DNA of 61,798 nucleotides from Pseudanabaena frigida (GTDB lineage: Bacteria; Cyanobacteriota; Cyanobacteriia; Pseudanabaenales; Pseudanabaenaceae), in contig QBML01000032.1 of NCBI GenBank assembly GCA_003242085.1, positions 1-61,798 on the forward strand. The letters run 5' to 3'. Shown here in pieces: positions 1 through 9,782 of this stretch. Under the pieces are notes generated by a model. The model was not told the origin of the DNA. It searched no databases and saw only the letters and a program-made list of their open reading frames with translations. Every line of letters starts with the position of its first letter. Position 1 is the stretch's first letter. Both the position numbers and the translations under genes were made by a program.

Positions 1-82
1 AACCCAAATAAATAGAGGCGGCGCTTCGCGCCGCCTCTATTTATTTGGGTTTTATGTCTTAAGCAAAACTTGTATTGCTATA
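1..82. repeat. Right part of a modular hairpin repeat element
   Basis: Positions 1-51 are a perfect inverted repeat: two 24-bp arms around a TTC apex. It is followed by a flank (TTTTATGTCTTAA, then AGCAAAAC) and ends TATTGCTATA at 82. The same right flank and end recur at 61766-61798 and, partly, at 17605-17624 and 42140-42155. The left half lies outside the window. The end of the element supplies the stop codon of the fasciclin gene on the minus strand. A transcript would fold into a very strong stem-loop, so it may also terminate transcription. Confidence 0.8.
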
Positions 83-635
83 GATCTGGTGGCAGTAATA
101 CGGTATCGATGACATGAATAACGCCGTTGCTGGTCTTGACATCTGCTGCAATAACTTTTGCGTTATCAATTACAACATTTTTGCCCTTAGTAACTTTGAT
201 TGAACTACCCTCAACGGTTGGGACTAAGGCAGATCCAGCCTTAATATCCTTAGCATAGACCTTGCCTGAGACGACATGGTAGGTCAACACTTTGACCAAA
301 ATAGCTTTGTTCTCTGGCTTGAGTAGGGTTTCTACAGTTCCTTTAGGCAACTTTGCAAATGCTTCGTCAGTAGGAGCAAATACAGTGAATGGACCTTTAC
401 CAGATAGTGTATCTACCAATCCAGAAGCTTTTACAGCAGCTACTAAGGTTTTAAAAGAGCCATTAGCAACAGCAACTTGAACAATATTGCCAGTAGGCGC
501 TGCGGCTACTTTTTTGACGGTTGGAGTTGTCTGTTGCTCGTTAGCAAGAGCTGGAAGAGTAACTAGAAGACTAGCTGTTGCGATCGCTAAACCAGCAGTT
601 CTAACCAAAAAGTTAGAAGTTCGTTGCATTTTCAT
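78..635 (-). CDS. Secreted fasciclin (FAS1) domain protein
   Basis: The 185-residue product has a cleavable-looking signal peptide (hydrophobic residues about 12-30, ending ALANE) and then one FAS1 domain from about residue 48 to the end. The two family signatures are visible: an H1-like block with [15 protein letters not shown] and a C-terminal H2-like block [12 protein letters not shown], with TYHVVSGK between them. FAS1 proteins are extracellular or periplasmic and usually take part in adhesion or surface interactions; small single-domain versions are common in cyanobacteria and their exact role is unknown. The ATG at 635 is the only start that keeps the signal peptide. The stop codon is contributed by the repeat at 1-82. 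The gene appears monocistronic. Confidence 0.9.
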   Translation of the reverse strand: MKMQRTSNFLVRTAGLAIATASLLVTLPALANEQQTTPTVKKVAAAPTGNIVQVAVANGSFKTLVAAVKASGLVDTLSGKGPFTVFAPTDEAFAKLPKGTVETLLKPENKAILVKVLTYHVVSGKVYAKDIKAGSALVPTVEGSSIKVTKGKNVVIDNAKVIAADVKTSNGVIHVIDTVLLPPDL

Positions 636-742
636 GGGAGGATTTTGAAGATTAAATAAGTTTTATTACTTAATCTTAATAATACATCAACGAGATATTT
701 TGTAAGTATTCTGGACTGCCAAATCAGAATCCCAAAGAAAAT

Positions 743-1126
743 TTATAAAGGTGGTATTCTTGCAATTACGCCACTTTTTAATGGTTCGGGGCGTTCTTTC
801 CATGCCATCATCCCATCGGCGCGATCGCAATAGGTCTTAGCACAAGACAATATAGCGGATGCGGTTGTTGGTATATTTTCCGCATCTGAGGGCAAATCAC
901 CAAATAAATATGAATACTTGCCCTCAGATGCAAAAGTGACAACACACGCATGGCTGCAAGCGCTCATGCAAGAGACGGCGCGGATTTCAAAATGCGATCG
1001 CATTTCCCAGTCTTGATGCAATTGAGAAAGCTCTTTTAACAGTGTTTCCCCACCACTAACGCCTACCTTTTTACCATTTTGCCAAGTGCTAGCACAGGTA
1101 GTACAAACCAATAGCCGATGAGTCAT
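743..1126 (-). CDS. DUF1636 metal-binding protein
   Basis: The 127-residue soluble protein begins with a Cys-x2-Cys pair (LLVCTTCAS, residues 8 and 11) and has a second cysteine cluster (CMSACSHAC) near residue 52-60. This is the arrangement of the DUF1636 family, thioredoxin-fold ferredoxin-like proteins thought to bind a metal or Fe-S centre. Homologues often lie near cobalamin or metallochaperone genes, but no such neighbour is seen here. Assignment to the family is firm; the function is unknown. It is separated from the fasciclin gene by 107 bp and is probably transcribed alone. Confidence 0.75.
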   Translation of the reverse strand: MTHRLLVCTTCASTWQNGKKVGVSGGETLLKELSQLHQDWEMRSHFEIRAVSCMSACSHACVVTFASEGKYSYLFGDLPSDAENIPTTASAILSCAKTYCDRADGMMAWKERPEPLKSGVIARIPPL

Positions 1127-1193
1127 CCATACCTCAATAAATACAAGTCAACACTAGTTAAGCAGGCAATGCTTACTTACAGCTCAACATAAA

Positions 1194-1248
1194 AAATTAA
1201 GCCTGATGCTTTTAAGAAATGTCTTTAACCAGAATATCAGGCTTATTT
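1194..1248. terminator. Inverted repeat, probable terminator
   Basis: AAATTAAGCCTGAT is matched by ATCAGGCTTATTT across a loop of about 28 nt. It lies between the stop of the DUF2973 gene (1277) and the start of the DUF1636 gene (1126), both on the minus strand, so it fits a terminator for the former. Confidence 0.45.
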
Positions 1249-1276
1249 AATAGCAAATTGCTGCAACTCGTGTTTG

Positions 1277-1555
1277 TTATTTTTCACCACTAGGTGATGA
1301 GTTGTAGAGCGCATCAAGTCTTGATCGCGCATCATCAACGTTAATTGATTTAATTACCATTAACGGCTCATCAATATATTTGCCATCTTTATCCCATAAC
1401 TCAGGATGAGCAAATTGAGGAGCTACTCGGCGTTGGCGATTGTCTTGGTAGCTACGTGCTTCATTTTGAGAAAGCGATATCATACTTCGGATGAGATTGC
1501 TAATCGCAAAGATCGAGAGGATAGTAAAAGCGAGTATGTAAATAATTTGTATCAT
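1277..1555 (-). CDS. DUF2973 family small membrane protein
   Basis: The 92-residue protein starts with a strong hydrophobic helix (residues 3-25, IIYILAFTILSIFAISNLI) followed by a polar cytoplasmic or lumenal tail containing HPELWDKDGKYIDEPLM. This anchor-plus-tail layout and the tail motif match the cyanobacterial DUF2973 family. Function is unknown. It stands next to a DUF2605 gene in the same orientation, a pairing typical of cyanobacteria, which suggests a shared role. The intervening 181 bp contain no other gene. Confidence 0.7.
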   Translation of the reverse strand: MIQIIYILAFTILSIFAISNLIRSMISLSQNEARSYQDNRQRRVAPQFAHPELWDKDGKYIDEPLMVIKSINVDDARSRLDALYNSSPSGEK

Positions 1556-1736
1556 GTCTGCTTTCCTAAAAAATGGATGTAAATTAAGTGGATTAAATTG
1601 AGATTAGTTTGAAATTCAGAAGACTTAAAGGTTAGATGCGGTGACTTCGATCGGATCTAAACTCTTTAAATTTTCATGATAAAAATTTGTGGAACTACCT
1701 CTAGATTAATTCTCAAGAGTCAAAAATTAAAAAAGT

Positions 1737-2054
1737 TTAAATTGCCTGATTACGATAGTAGCGCATCCCTACGGCTTGGCATTCAATGAGTAGTTCGTGC
1801 CAAGGTTTCATTGTTAACATATCGATCCCAACTTGATGTCCTGTAACGCGGAATAAGGCGATCGCAACATGTACTTCTTTGAGAGCATTTTCTACTCGTT
1901 CCAACAGTTTTTGTTGATCTGCCTCATCCAAAAAATTTAAACGCTCGTTAGAGAGTAGTTTTTGAGCGCGATCAAACCAATAGATGAAATCTTCTAGTAA
2001 TGGCTCTAGAAGTTTCTTGAGCATTTCAGGGTCAGGGCTAGCAGTATTACTCAT
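1737..2054 (-). CDS. DUF2605 family protein
   Basis: The 105-residue, mainly helical, soluble protein contains the blocks LLEPLLEDFIYWFDRAQKLL and FRVTGHQVGIDMLTMKPWHE, which I recognise as the cyanobacterial DUF2605 family. There are no catalytic motifs and no membrane segment. It lies upstream of the DUF2973 gene on the same strand and is likely cotranscribed or co-regulated with it. It is divergent from mazG, so positions 2055-2174 must hold both promoters. Confidence 0.7.
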   Translation of the reverse strand: MSNTASPDPEMLKKLLEPLLEDFIYWFDRAQKLLSNERLNFLDEADQQKLLERVENALKEVHVAIALFRVTGHQVGIDMLTMKPWHELLIECQAVGMRYYRNQAI

Positions 2055-2174
2055 TAGGGTAAGTCTTAAGCAGCAATGTCAGTGCTACGTATAGTTGTTA
2101 AAAAGCAATTATTTTTTATACAAAGTATTATAGCATTTTGTTACTTTTCTTAACATTAAACTTAAACAAATCTT

Positions 2175-2984
2175 ATGAGTTTTGCATCTTCTGCTAATTT
2201 GAACGCACTTCAGCATTTGATTGATGTGATATCTAAGTTGCGATCGCCTGATAGTGGCTGTCCTTGGGATTTAGAGCAAACGCCAGAAAGCTTGATCCCT
2301 TATATCATTGAGGAAGCCTATGAGACTGTAGATGCAATCCAGAGTGGAGATACTAAAGCGATCGCTGAGGAGCTGGGCGATCTATTGATGCAAGTAGTTT
2401 TACAGTCACAAATAGCTAGCGAAACGAATAAATTTACGATCGCTGAAGTTGCTGAAGGAATTGCCCAAAAGCTGATCCGTCGTCATCCCCACGTTTTCGG
2501 TGATGTCAAACCTGAAAATATGGAGAAAATTCATCAGAACTGGGAAAGGATTAAGGCTGAGGAGAAGGGTGAGAATCTAGAGGCAACTCAAAAACTGAGC
2601 TATAAACTCAAACGCTATGCGCGATCGCTGCCACCACTGATGGCTGGCATGAAAATTTCCCAAAAAGCTGCCTCACAGGGATTTGAATGGGAAAATGCCG
2701 ATGGCGTATGGGCAAAATTTCATGAGGAGCTAGATGAATTACACCATGCCCTAGAACATGAATCCAAGGAAAACCAACAGGCGGAGTTAGGGGATTTACT
2801 ATTTACATTAATCAATGTCGCGCGTTGGTACGATCTCGATCCTTCAGAAGCTTTGCAGACTACTAATCGCAAGTTTATTCAGCGTTTAGAAACGATTGAG
2901 ACATTAAGCGATCGCCCGATCGATAGTTTTACATCTGAGGAGCTAGATAACCTCTGGAAGCAAGCGAAGGAAAAACTCAAATAA
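2175..2984 (+). CDS. mazG: Nucleoside triphosphate pyrophosphohydrolase MazG
   Basis: The 269-residue protein has the two-domain MazG layout of the all-alpha NTP pyrophosphatase superfamily. The N-terminal metal site is visible as EEAYE near residue 47 followed by EELGDLL; the second domain carries a related ELDELHHALEHE...ELGDLLF block near 190-210. MazG hydrolyses noncanonical and stress-related NTPs to NMP and pyrophosphate, cleaning the nucleotide pool. Length is normal for the full-length family (about 260-280). The ATG at 2175 is preceded by an A/T-rich leader without a clear Shine-Dalgarno sequence. A hairpin overlapping the stop closes the unit. Confidence 0.92.
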   Translation: MSFASSANLNALQHLIDVISKLRSPDSGCPWDLEQTPESLIPYIIEEAYETVDAIQSGDTKAIAEELGDLLMQVVLQSQIASETNKFTIAEVAEGIAQKLIRRHPHVFGDVKPENMEKIHQNWERIKAEEKGENLEATQKLSYKLKRYARSLPPLMAGMKISQKAASQGFEWENADGVWAKFHEELDELHHALEHESKENQQAELGDLLFTLINVARWYDLDPSEALQTTNRKFIQRLETIETLSDRPIDSFTSEELDNLWKQAKEKLK

Positions 2985-3010
2985 AATCCTCACAAAGCGA
3001 GGATTTTATT
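2980..3010. terminator. Bidirectional terminator between convergent genes
   Basis: AATAAAATCCTC and GAGGATTTTATT form a perfect 12-bp stem with a 7-nt loop and T-rich flanks on both strands. It lies between mazG (plus) and the small minus-strand gene ending at 3006, whose stop codon falls in the right arm. Confidence 0.8.
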
Positions 3011-3185
3011 TATTGCTAGTGGATTCTGGCGGTAGAAAACGAGAATCTGAAATTTCGATTAGCTTATCGATTGAGGTTTCAGCTAAAAATTTACGCGCTT
3101 TAGCAAGATGTTCTAGATGGGGGCATCGATCGCCTAGGACGCAGCCATTAGTGCATTCTTCTTGACAGTTGACTTGGCGGGACAT
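3006..3185 (-). CDS. Small cysteine-rich cyanobacterial hypothetical protein
   Basis: The preferred start at 3185 gives 59 residues beginning MSRQVNCQEEC. Four cysteines in a short N-terminal stretch (CQEECTNGCVLGDRC) followed by PHLEHLAKARKFL suggest a small metal-binding or Fe-S-like site, but no named family is recognised with certainty. Similar short proteins beginning MSR.V.CQ..C are common in cyanobacteria. An upstream in-frame start (3212) would add nine residues not resembling the conserved start. Function unknown. Confidence 0.55.
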   Translation of the reverse strand: MSRQVNCQEECTNGCVLGDRCPHLEHLAKARKFLAETSIDKLIEISDSRFLPPESTSNK

Positions 3186-3281
3186 GAAATTTAGGGATGA
3201 TAATCTATGCAATAGAATTCAAGGCTACTACAAAATAGTCAGCCACATTCAACCTTGTGAATCTTGTTTACGATCTGTTAT

Positions 3282-3320
3282 AGAAATAAAAAAGAGCGCT
3301 AAGCGCTCTTTTTTATTTCT
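3282..3320. terminator. Bidirectional terminator next to tRNA-Leu
   Basis: A perfect 19-bp stem with AAAAAAGAGCGCT and its complement around a single central A; T-runs occur on both sides. It lies 11 nt from the 3' end of the minus-strand tRNA-Leu and is its likely terminator. Confidence 0.8.
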
Positions 3321-3330
3321 TATCATCTAT

Positions 3331-3410
3331 GCGGTCAGAGAGACTCGAACTCTCACAGCTTTCGCCACCACCACCTCAAGATGGCGTGTCTACCATTCCA
3401 CCATGACCGC
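3331..3410 (-). tRNA. tRNA-Leu (GAG anticodon)
   Basis: On the minus strand the sequence folds as a class II tRNA. The acceptor stem is GCGGTCA/TGACCGC, the D arm contains TGGTAGAC, and the anticodon stem CCATC/GGTGG holds the loop TTGAGGT, giving anticodon GAG. A long variable arm (TGGCGAAAGCTGT) follows, then the T arm GAGAG-TTCGAGT-CTCTC. The 3' CCA is not encoded. The long variable arm and the anticodon both fit leucine. The tRNA is 80 nt, slightly short because the D loop is compact. Confidence 0.95.
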
Positions 3411-3547
3411 TATCGCGTTTTCAGTGCTTAACTATATTACAGCAATGGCGTAAATATGCAATATTTTTTCATAGATTAAAATCTAGAGGTTAGGAAACGT
3501 CTTCATGTTTTCTAACCCTAACTGACAATATAGAACCTCAAACTTCC

Positions 3548-4465
3548 ATGACTGAATCATCTTTAAACGAAGTGCAATACGAGCAGATCCCCAAGCGATC
3601 GCCTAAGCATTGGGTACGACCTGTTGCAATCGCAGGAATTACGATCGCTAGTCTTTATGGTGCAGTTTGTGCGGGCTTATGGTTTGGACAAACAAGATTG
3701 GTTTTTGCTCCCAAAAAAGAAATTACAACCACACCTGCCAAGTTTAATGCGAAGTACGAAGATGTTCTAATTCCTGTCAAGAATGCTAATGGTACGAGTG
3801 AAAACATTTCTGGTTGGTGGTTACCCAATGCAAAACAGGAAGAAAAAGCGATCGGCGATCGTAAGGTAATTCTATATTTGCATGGCAATGGCAAAAATAT
3901 TAGTGCTAATGCGTCCCATGCTAATCGCTTGATGCGAATGGGATTCTCAGTATTAGTAATCGATTATCGCGGTTATGGAAAAAGCGAAGGAGGATACCCT
4001 TCCGAATCCAGTGTTTATACAGATGCTCAAACGGCTTGGGACTATCTCATGCAAAAGGGATTTAAGCCCAGTCAGGTGATAATTTATGGTCATTCGTTGG
4101 GTGGAGCAATTACGATTGATCTTGCCACTAAACATCCTGATGTTTCTGGAATTATTGTCGATGCCTCGTTTACGTCAATGACTGATATGGCATCGCTCGA
4201 TCCTAAGTTTAGAGTTTTCCCAATCGATCTACTGATTCATCAAAGATTTGATTCGATCGGTAAAGTGCGATCGCTGACTAGCCCTGTACTTTATATTCAT
4301 GGAACTGCTGATGAGGTGATTCCTTCAGCCATGAGTCAGCGTTTGTATGATGCAACAACATCTAAAAAGAAACTAGTTTTCATTCCAAATGGTGGACATA
4401 ACACTACTGCCGAAACGAATGAATCACTATATCGAGATTCCATTTTGAGTTTCTTTACCCCATAA
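3548..4465 (+). CDS. Membrane-anchored alpha/beta hydrolase (Bem46/YqkD-like)
   Basis: The 305-residue protein has an N-terminal signal anchor (residues about 25-47, VAIAGITIASLYGAVCAGLW) and an alpha/beta hydrolase domain. Visible features are the oxyanion block YLHGNGKN, the strand VLVIDYRGYGKSEG, the nucleophile elbow GHSLGG with Ser as nucleophile, the acid block HGTADEVIPS and the catalytic His in NGGHNTT. The fold is that of serine esterases/peptidases of the Bem46 group; the substrate is unknown. A paralogue with the same layout lies at 24021-24899. The gene is monocistronic, followed by a long hairpin at 4485-4531. Confidence 0.88.
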   Translation: MTESSLNEVQYEQIPKRSPKHWVRPVAIAGITIASLYGAVCAGLWFGQTRLVFAPKKEITTTPAKFNAKYEDVLIPVKNANGTSENISGWWLPNAKQEEKAIGDRKVILYLHGNGKNISANASHANRLMRMGFSVLVIDYRGYGKSEGGYPSESSVYTDAQTAWDYLMQKGFKPSQVIIYGHSLGGAITIDLATKHPDVSGIIVDASFTSMTDMASLDPKFRVFPIDLLIHQRFDSIGKVRSLTSPVLYIHGTADEVIPSAMSQRLYDATTSKKKLVFIPNGGHNTTAETNESLYRDSILSFFTP

Positions 4466-4484
4466 AAAAGGTAATGCAAAGCCA

Positions 4485-4531
4485 AAGAAGTTTTTGAAAG
4501 TGTTGCTTCGCAACACTTTCAAAAACTTCTT
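4485..4531. repeat. Long perfect hairpin with GCTTCGC apex
   Basis: Two 22-bp arms beginning AAGAAGTTTTTGAAAG surround TTC; the centre reads TTGCTTCGCAA. It lies 20 bp after the hydrolase stop and can serve as its terminator. Related hairpins with a similar arm occur at 55593-55651 and 59914-59970. Confidence 0.8.
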
Positions 4532-4562
4532 GTACTACAGAAAGACTAAACAGACTGTATAA

Positions 4563-4595
4563 AAAAAGAGAAGGCACTTCACGCCTTCTCTTTTT
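4563..4595. terminator. Terminator of gatB
   Basis: AAAAAGAGAAGGC and GCCTTCTCTTTTT pair around ACTTCAC. It lies 9 bp beyond the gatB stop, with a T-run in the minus-strand transcript direction. Confidence 0.8.
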
Positions 4596-4603
4596 ATGGA
4601 TTA

Positions 4604-6082
4604 TTAAGCCAGTTTATCGGCAATCAATTTATTGGTTGATTGAGGTTCGGCGCGTCCTTGAGTTTTCTTCATAGTTTGACCGACAAAGAAGCCTAGGAGT
4701 TTTGTTTTACCAGCCTTATATTGCTCGACTTCCTTAGGATTAGCAGCAATAATCTCATCGATAATTTTCTCAAGTTCCGCACCTGCAAGAACTGTTAAAC
4801 CTTTAGATGCAACGAGTTCTTTGACAGATCCACCCTTGACGATTAGTTCAGGCAAGATATCCTTGGCGATTTTGCTACTGATAGTACCATCGGCAATTAA
4901 AGCAATCATTTCGCCCAAAACCGCAGGAGTTAGAGCTATGTCAGCAATTTTTAGCTTATTTTCATTGAGATAGGCAGTAATATCACCCATCACCCAGTTG
5001 AATACTTGTTTGGGCTCCGCACCTGTAAGAATTGTCGCATCAAAGAATTCCGCAATGCTGCGATCGTCGGCAATCAAAGCCGCGTCATAAGGAGTCAATC
5101 CAAACTCATCACGATAGCGATGACGATTTGCCACAGGCAGCGTGGGAAGTTCGGAGCGGTATTTTTCTAGAGTTGTTAAGGGAACCTCGATCGCCATTAG
5201 ATCGGGTTCAGGGAAATAGCGATAGTCACTGGCTCCTTCCTTAGAACGCATACTGATCGTGCGTTGAGTATTCTCTTCCCAAAGGCGAGTTTCTTGTTTG
5301 ATCGTTTCGCTACCAGACTCGATCGCTTCTACTTGACGATTAATTTCAAAATCGATCGCGCGTTGAATGGCATTGAAGGAGTTCATATTTTTAATTTCCA
5401 CCTTCGTACCAAACTTCTCTTGACCGACGGGGCGCACAGAAATATTTACGTCACAACGTAGCGAACCTTCTTGCATGTTGCCATCACAAACACCAAGGTA
5501 GCGCATAATCCGCCGCAGTTCCTGAGCATAGGCAGCCGCTTCTGCTCCCGATCGCATATCTGGTTCCGATACAATCTCGCACAAAGCTACGCCTGTACGA
5601 TTGAAATCTACGAGAGAGTGACTAGAACCTGATAGTCGATCGCTACCAGCATGGACTAACTTGCCTGCATCCTCTTCCATGTGCAAACGAGTAATGCCAA
5701 TGCGCTTAGTGCTGCCATCTTCTAACTGAATTTCGAGCCAGCCATGCTCGGCGATCGGCAAATCGTATTGAGAGACTTGATAGTTCTTGGGAAGGTCGGG
5801 ATAGAAATATTGTTTGCGATCGAATTTACTATGGGGGGCAATTTGGCAATTTAGCGCCAATCCAGCCTTGACTGCATATTCCAAAACTTTTTCGTTAAGT
5901 ACGGGCAACACCCCAGGCATTCCTAGACAAACAGGGCAAACATTTGTATTTGGGGTTGCACCAAACTGGGTTGAACAGTTACAAAAGATTTTGGAGTTTG
6001 TGGTCAACTGGCAGTGAGTTTCTAACCCAATAACGGCCTCATACTTTGTCGTAGCTGTTGTCTTGGTGGTGGTGGCAGTCAT
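4604..6082 (-). CDS. gatB: Asp-tRNA(Asn)/Glu-tRNA(Gln) amidotransferase subunit B
   Basis: The 492-residue protein is a full-length GatB. It shows the opening EAVIGLETHCQL, the zinc-site-like cysteines in CNCSTQFGATPNTNVCPVCLGMPG, and the kinase-fold motif FDRKQYFYPDLPKNYQVSQY, followed by the C-terminal helical/YqeY-like tRNA-binding tail ending in GFFVGQTMKKTQGRAEPQ. With GatA and GatC, not in this window, it transamidates Glu-tRNA(Gln) and Asp-tRNA(Asn), which cyanobacteria need because they lack glutaminyl-tRNA synthetase. The start ATG at 6082 precedes a short threonine-rich lead. It appears monocistronic. Confidence 0.96.
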   Translation of the reverse strand: MTATTTKTTATTKYEAVIGLETHCQLTTNSKIFCNCSTQFGATPNTNVCPVCLGMPGVLPVLNEKVLEYAVKAGLALNCQIAPHSKFDRKQYFYPDLPKNYQVSQYDLPIAEHGWLEIQLEDGSTKRIGITRLHMEEDAGKLVHAGSDRLSGSSHSLVDFNRTGVALCEIVSEPDMRSGAEAAAYAQELRRIMRYLGVCDGNMQEGSLRCDVNISVRPVGQEKFGTKVEIKNMNSFNAIQRAIDFEINRQVEAIESGSETIKQETRLWEENTQRTISMRSKEGASDYRYFPEPDLMAIEVPLTTLEKYRSELPTLPVANRHRYRDEFGLTPYDAALIADDRSIAEFFDATILTGAEPKQVFNWVMGDITAYLNENKLKIADIALTPAVLGEMIALIADGTISSKIAKDILPELIVKGGSVKELVASKGLTVLAGAELEKIIDEIIAANPKEVEQYKAGKTKLLGFFVGQTMKKTQGRAEPQSTNKLIADKLA

Positions 6083-6229
6083 AACGGGTACTTTTACGCG
6101 AAATATTTATAAAAGGCTTTAGGAGCTTAATGCTACTGATCGCATCACTACAAATCGTAGCACTTGTTTATCAGCCTTGATTTTTCAACCACAAACTAAC
6201 AATTCAGGAAGTTAAAAAGCTAGCCTTAT

Positions 6230-6793
6230 CTAACCACCCATTTTTAACCAGCTAAATACATTCTCAACTGTTAGCTCTAATGTCACCATTTCTAATGTTA
6301 TTAGGCGATCGCTATTTGCCATCAAGATTGGTTGTTGATTGGGCAGAAATATAAGAATACTGTGATCGCTAGGATCGAGAAACCAACCTAATTGACTACC
6401 ATGTTGGAGGCTAAGTAAAATTTTGCCTATTACTTTATTTGCGTTTTGCTCAGGCGAAAGAATCTCAATAATCCAATCTGGCGCAAGGTTAAACTGATCG
6501 GGAACTTCTCCATCTTCGAGAAATGGAATATTTTGCCATTGGAAAACTGCAATATCTGGAACGATTGAGCGATCGGCAAAGGTACATCTTAGCTCTGGAA
6601 AAGCATAGGCAATTTTTTGCGGTTTAGTCGATTGATTTATTGCATTACAAATTTCATACTGCAAGCAGCTATGTCGTCCTTTAGGCATAGGTTTTTGGAT
6701 GATTTGATTATCGATATACTCACTCGCAGGTTTAGTCTCTGGCATTTGCAGAAACTCTTCTAAGGTAAGCGGTTTAGCAATAGTTGCGACCAT
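6230..6793 (-). CDS. Uma2 family endonuclease-like protein (DUF820)
   Basis: The 187-residue protein has the Uma2 core: an N-terminal LTLEEFLQMPE block, SEYIDNQIIQKPM, a PDIAVFQW strand and a DWIIEILSPEQNANKV strand. These acidic residues on adjacent strands correspond to the PD-(D/E)XK-like fold. The family is hugely expanded in cyanobacteria and its biological role is unsettled, with suggested links to mobile elements. Four members, one broken, occur in this window (also 9783, 12512 and 46573). It faces away from the 5-formyl-THF cyclo-ligase gene. Confidence 0.85.
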   Translation of the reverse strand: MVATIAKPLTLEEFLQMPETKPASEYIDNQIIQKPMPKGRHSCLQYEICNAINQSTKPQKIAYAFPELRCTFADRSIVPDIAVFQWQNIPFLEDGEVPDQFNLAPDWIIEILSPEQNANKVIGKILLSLQHGSQLGWFLDPSDHSILIFLPNQQPILMANSDRLITLEMVTLELTVENVFSWLKMGG

Positions 6794-6868
6794 ATAGTTA
6801 ACAGCAGTAAGATCGGCTATCTGGTTTCTTGAGTTCAGATTTATACATTATATGCAGGTTACGATAAC

Positions 6869-7462
6869 GTGATTGAAACGATTACAGATACGCCACAAAG
6901 CAAACAACAACTCAAAAAGCAACTTAGAAAAGACTTACTTATTAAACGCCACCAGATCCCCTATAAAATTTGGCAGCAAAAAAGTCAAGCTTTAGGCGAT
7001 CACCTAAGTAATTGGCAAATTTTCCAGCAAGCACAAAATATTTTAGCTTTTACTAGTTTTCGACAAGAGCCAGATTTAAGCTCACTTTGGCAGAGATTTC
7101 CTGACAAAATTTGGGGATTTTCACGCTGTATTACAAAAGAATTGATTTGGCACCAAGTAGCGATCGCTGATTTTGAGAGCAATATGAGATCGGGAGCCTT
7201 TGGCATTCTTGAACCGCGTCATGACTCGCCAATCATGGATTTAGAGAATATCGATCTAATTTTGATTCCTGCGGTGGCTTGCGATCGACGAGGTTATCGA
7301 CTGGGCTATGGCGGTGGTTTCTACGATCGCTGGTTGCCTAACTCTTCAGGCCTTAAAGTCGGGATTGTTTTCGAAGAATTTCATTTAGAAGATTTGCCTA
7401 GGGATATCTGGGATGTACCACTAGAGGCAATCGTCACGGATAAATCAATACAGATCCCTTGA
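6869..7462 (+). CDS. 5-formyltetrahydrofolate cyclo-ligase
   Basis: The 197-residue protein begins at a GTG and has the family signatures: KQLRKDLLIKRHQI near residues 19-32, the central FTSFRQEPDL strand and the C-terminal motif GYRLGYGGGFYDRWL (residues about 140-155). The enzyme converts 5-formyl-THF to 5,10-methenyl-THF using ATP, salvaging a folate by-product. Length is normal. No ATG offers a better start, since residues just after the GTG already precede the conserved helix. The next gene downstream is the CIRCE-controlled groESL operon; 64 bp separate the stop from the operator. Confidence 0.9.
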   Translation: MIETITDTPQSKQQLKKQLRKDLLIKRHQIPYKIWQQKSQALGDHLSNWQIFQQAQNILAFTSFRQEPDLSSLWQRFPDKIWGFSRCITKELIWHQVAIADFESNMRSGAFGILEPRHDSPIMDLENIDLILIPAVACDRRGYRLGYGGGFYDRWLPNSSGLKVGIVFEEFHLEDLPRDIWDVPLEAIVTDKSIQIP

Positions 7463-7526
7463 GGGCAAGCAACTTAGTCAAATTGTACGGTAAGCCGATC
7501 TAGTCCCCTAACCATTTCGCAGTATA

Positions 7527-7553
7527 TTAGCACTCAGTGAGACAGAGTGCTAA
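7527..7553. promoter_or_regulatory. CIRCE operator (HrcA binding site) of groESL
   Basis: The sequence reads TTAGCACTC, nine spacer bases, GAGTGCTAA, an exact match to the CIRCE consensus. It lies 85 bp upstream of the groES start. HrcA repressor is known to bind CIRCE and release it on heat shock, so the operon is very probably under HrcA control. hrcA is not in the window. Confidence 0.97.
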
Positions 7554-7637
7554 AGCACGCAACTATTACTCAGATTTATAAATTGAGTAACTGCCTGCAC
7601 AGTCTGCTCTGATTAGATTTTAAGGAGGTATAGCATA

Positions 7638-7949
7638 GTGGCACCGTTAACCCTAAATACTGGTACATTACAACCCCTAGGCGATCGCCTATTGGTCAAA
7701 GTAGCAACTAAAGAAGAAAAAACTGTTGGCGGTATTTTTTTGCCAGACACAGCGCAAGAAAAACCCCAAGTAGGTGAAGTAACCGCCGTTGGACCTGGCA
7801 CACGCAATGACAAAGGTACTCGTGTTGCTCTAGAAGTCAAAGCAGGCGACAAAGTTTTGTACTCCAAGTATGCAGGCACTGAAGTCAAGATTGACGGCGT
7901 AGATTATCTGCTACTTGCAGAAAGAGATATTCTCGCGATCGTTGAATAA
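7638..7949 (+). CDS. groES: Co-chaperonin GroES
   Basis: The 103-residue protein starts at a GTG placed 8 nt after a strong AAGGAGGT Shine-Dalgarno sequence. Characteristic blocks are [12 protein letters not shown], the mobile-loop region [19 protein letters not shown] and the C-terminal [14 protein letters not shown]. GroES caps the GroEL ring in the cytoplasm. It is the first gene of a CIRCE-controlled operon, with 74 bp to groEL. Confidence 0.97.
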   Translation: MAPLTLNTGTLQPLGDRLLVKVATKEEKTVGGIFLPDTAQEKPQVGEVTAVGPGTRNDKGTRVALEVKAGDKVLYSKYAGTEVKIDGVDYLLLAERDILAIVE

Positions 7950-8017
7950 GTAAATTAACTTGTGCAGTGCTTAGCGCTACACATATCGAAATCATAAAAA
8001 CCAACTTACCAAATTAA

Positions 8018-9685
<1,668 letters not shown>

Positions 9686-9704
9686 TCATCGTCCAAACTC
9701 CCAT

Positions 9705-9743
9705 AAAAAGAAAAGGTCACGCTTCGCGTGACCTTTTCTTTTT
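9705..9743. terminator. groESL terminator
   Basis: An 18-bp perfect stem AAAAAGAAAAGGTCACGC with a TTC apex and a T-run, 20 bp after the groEL stop. The apex belongs to the GCTTCGC hairpin class seen throughout the window. Confidence 0.9.
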
Positions 9744-9782
9744 TGCGTTAAACTCAAATGAAGTTATTGCCACATATTTGCT

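Noticed and set aside
3169-3453. Plus-strand frame crossing tRNA-Leu
   Set aside because: It runs through a terminator and the antisense strand of a tRNA; not a plausible gene.
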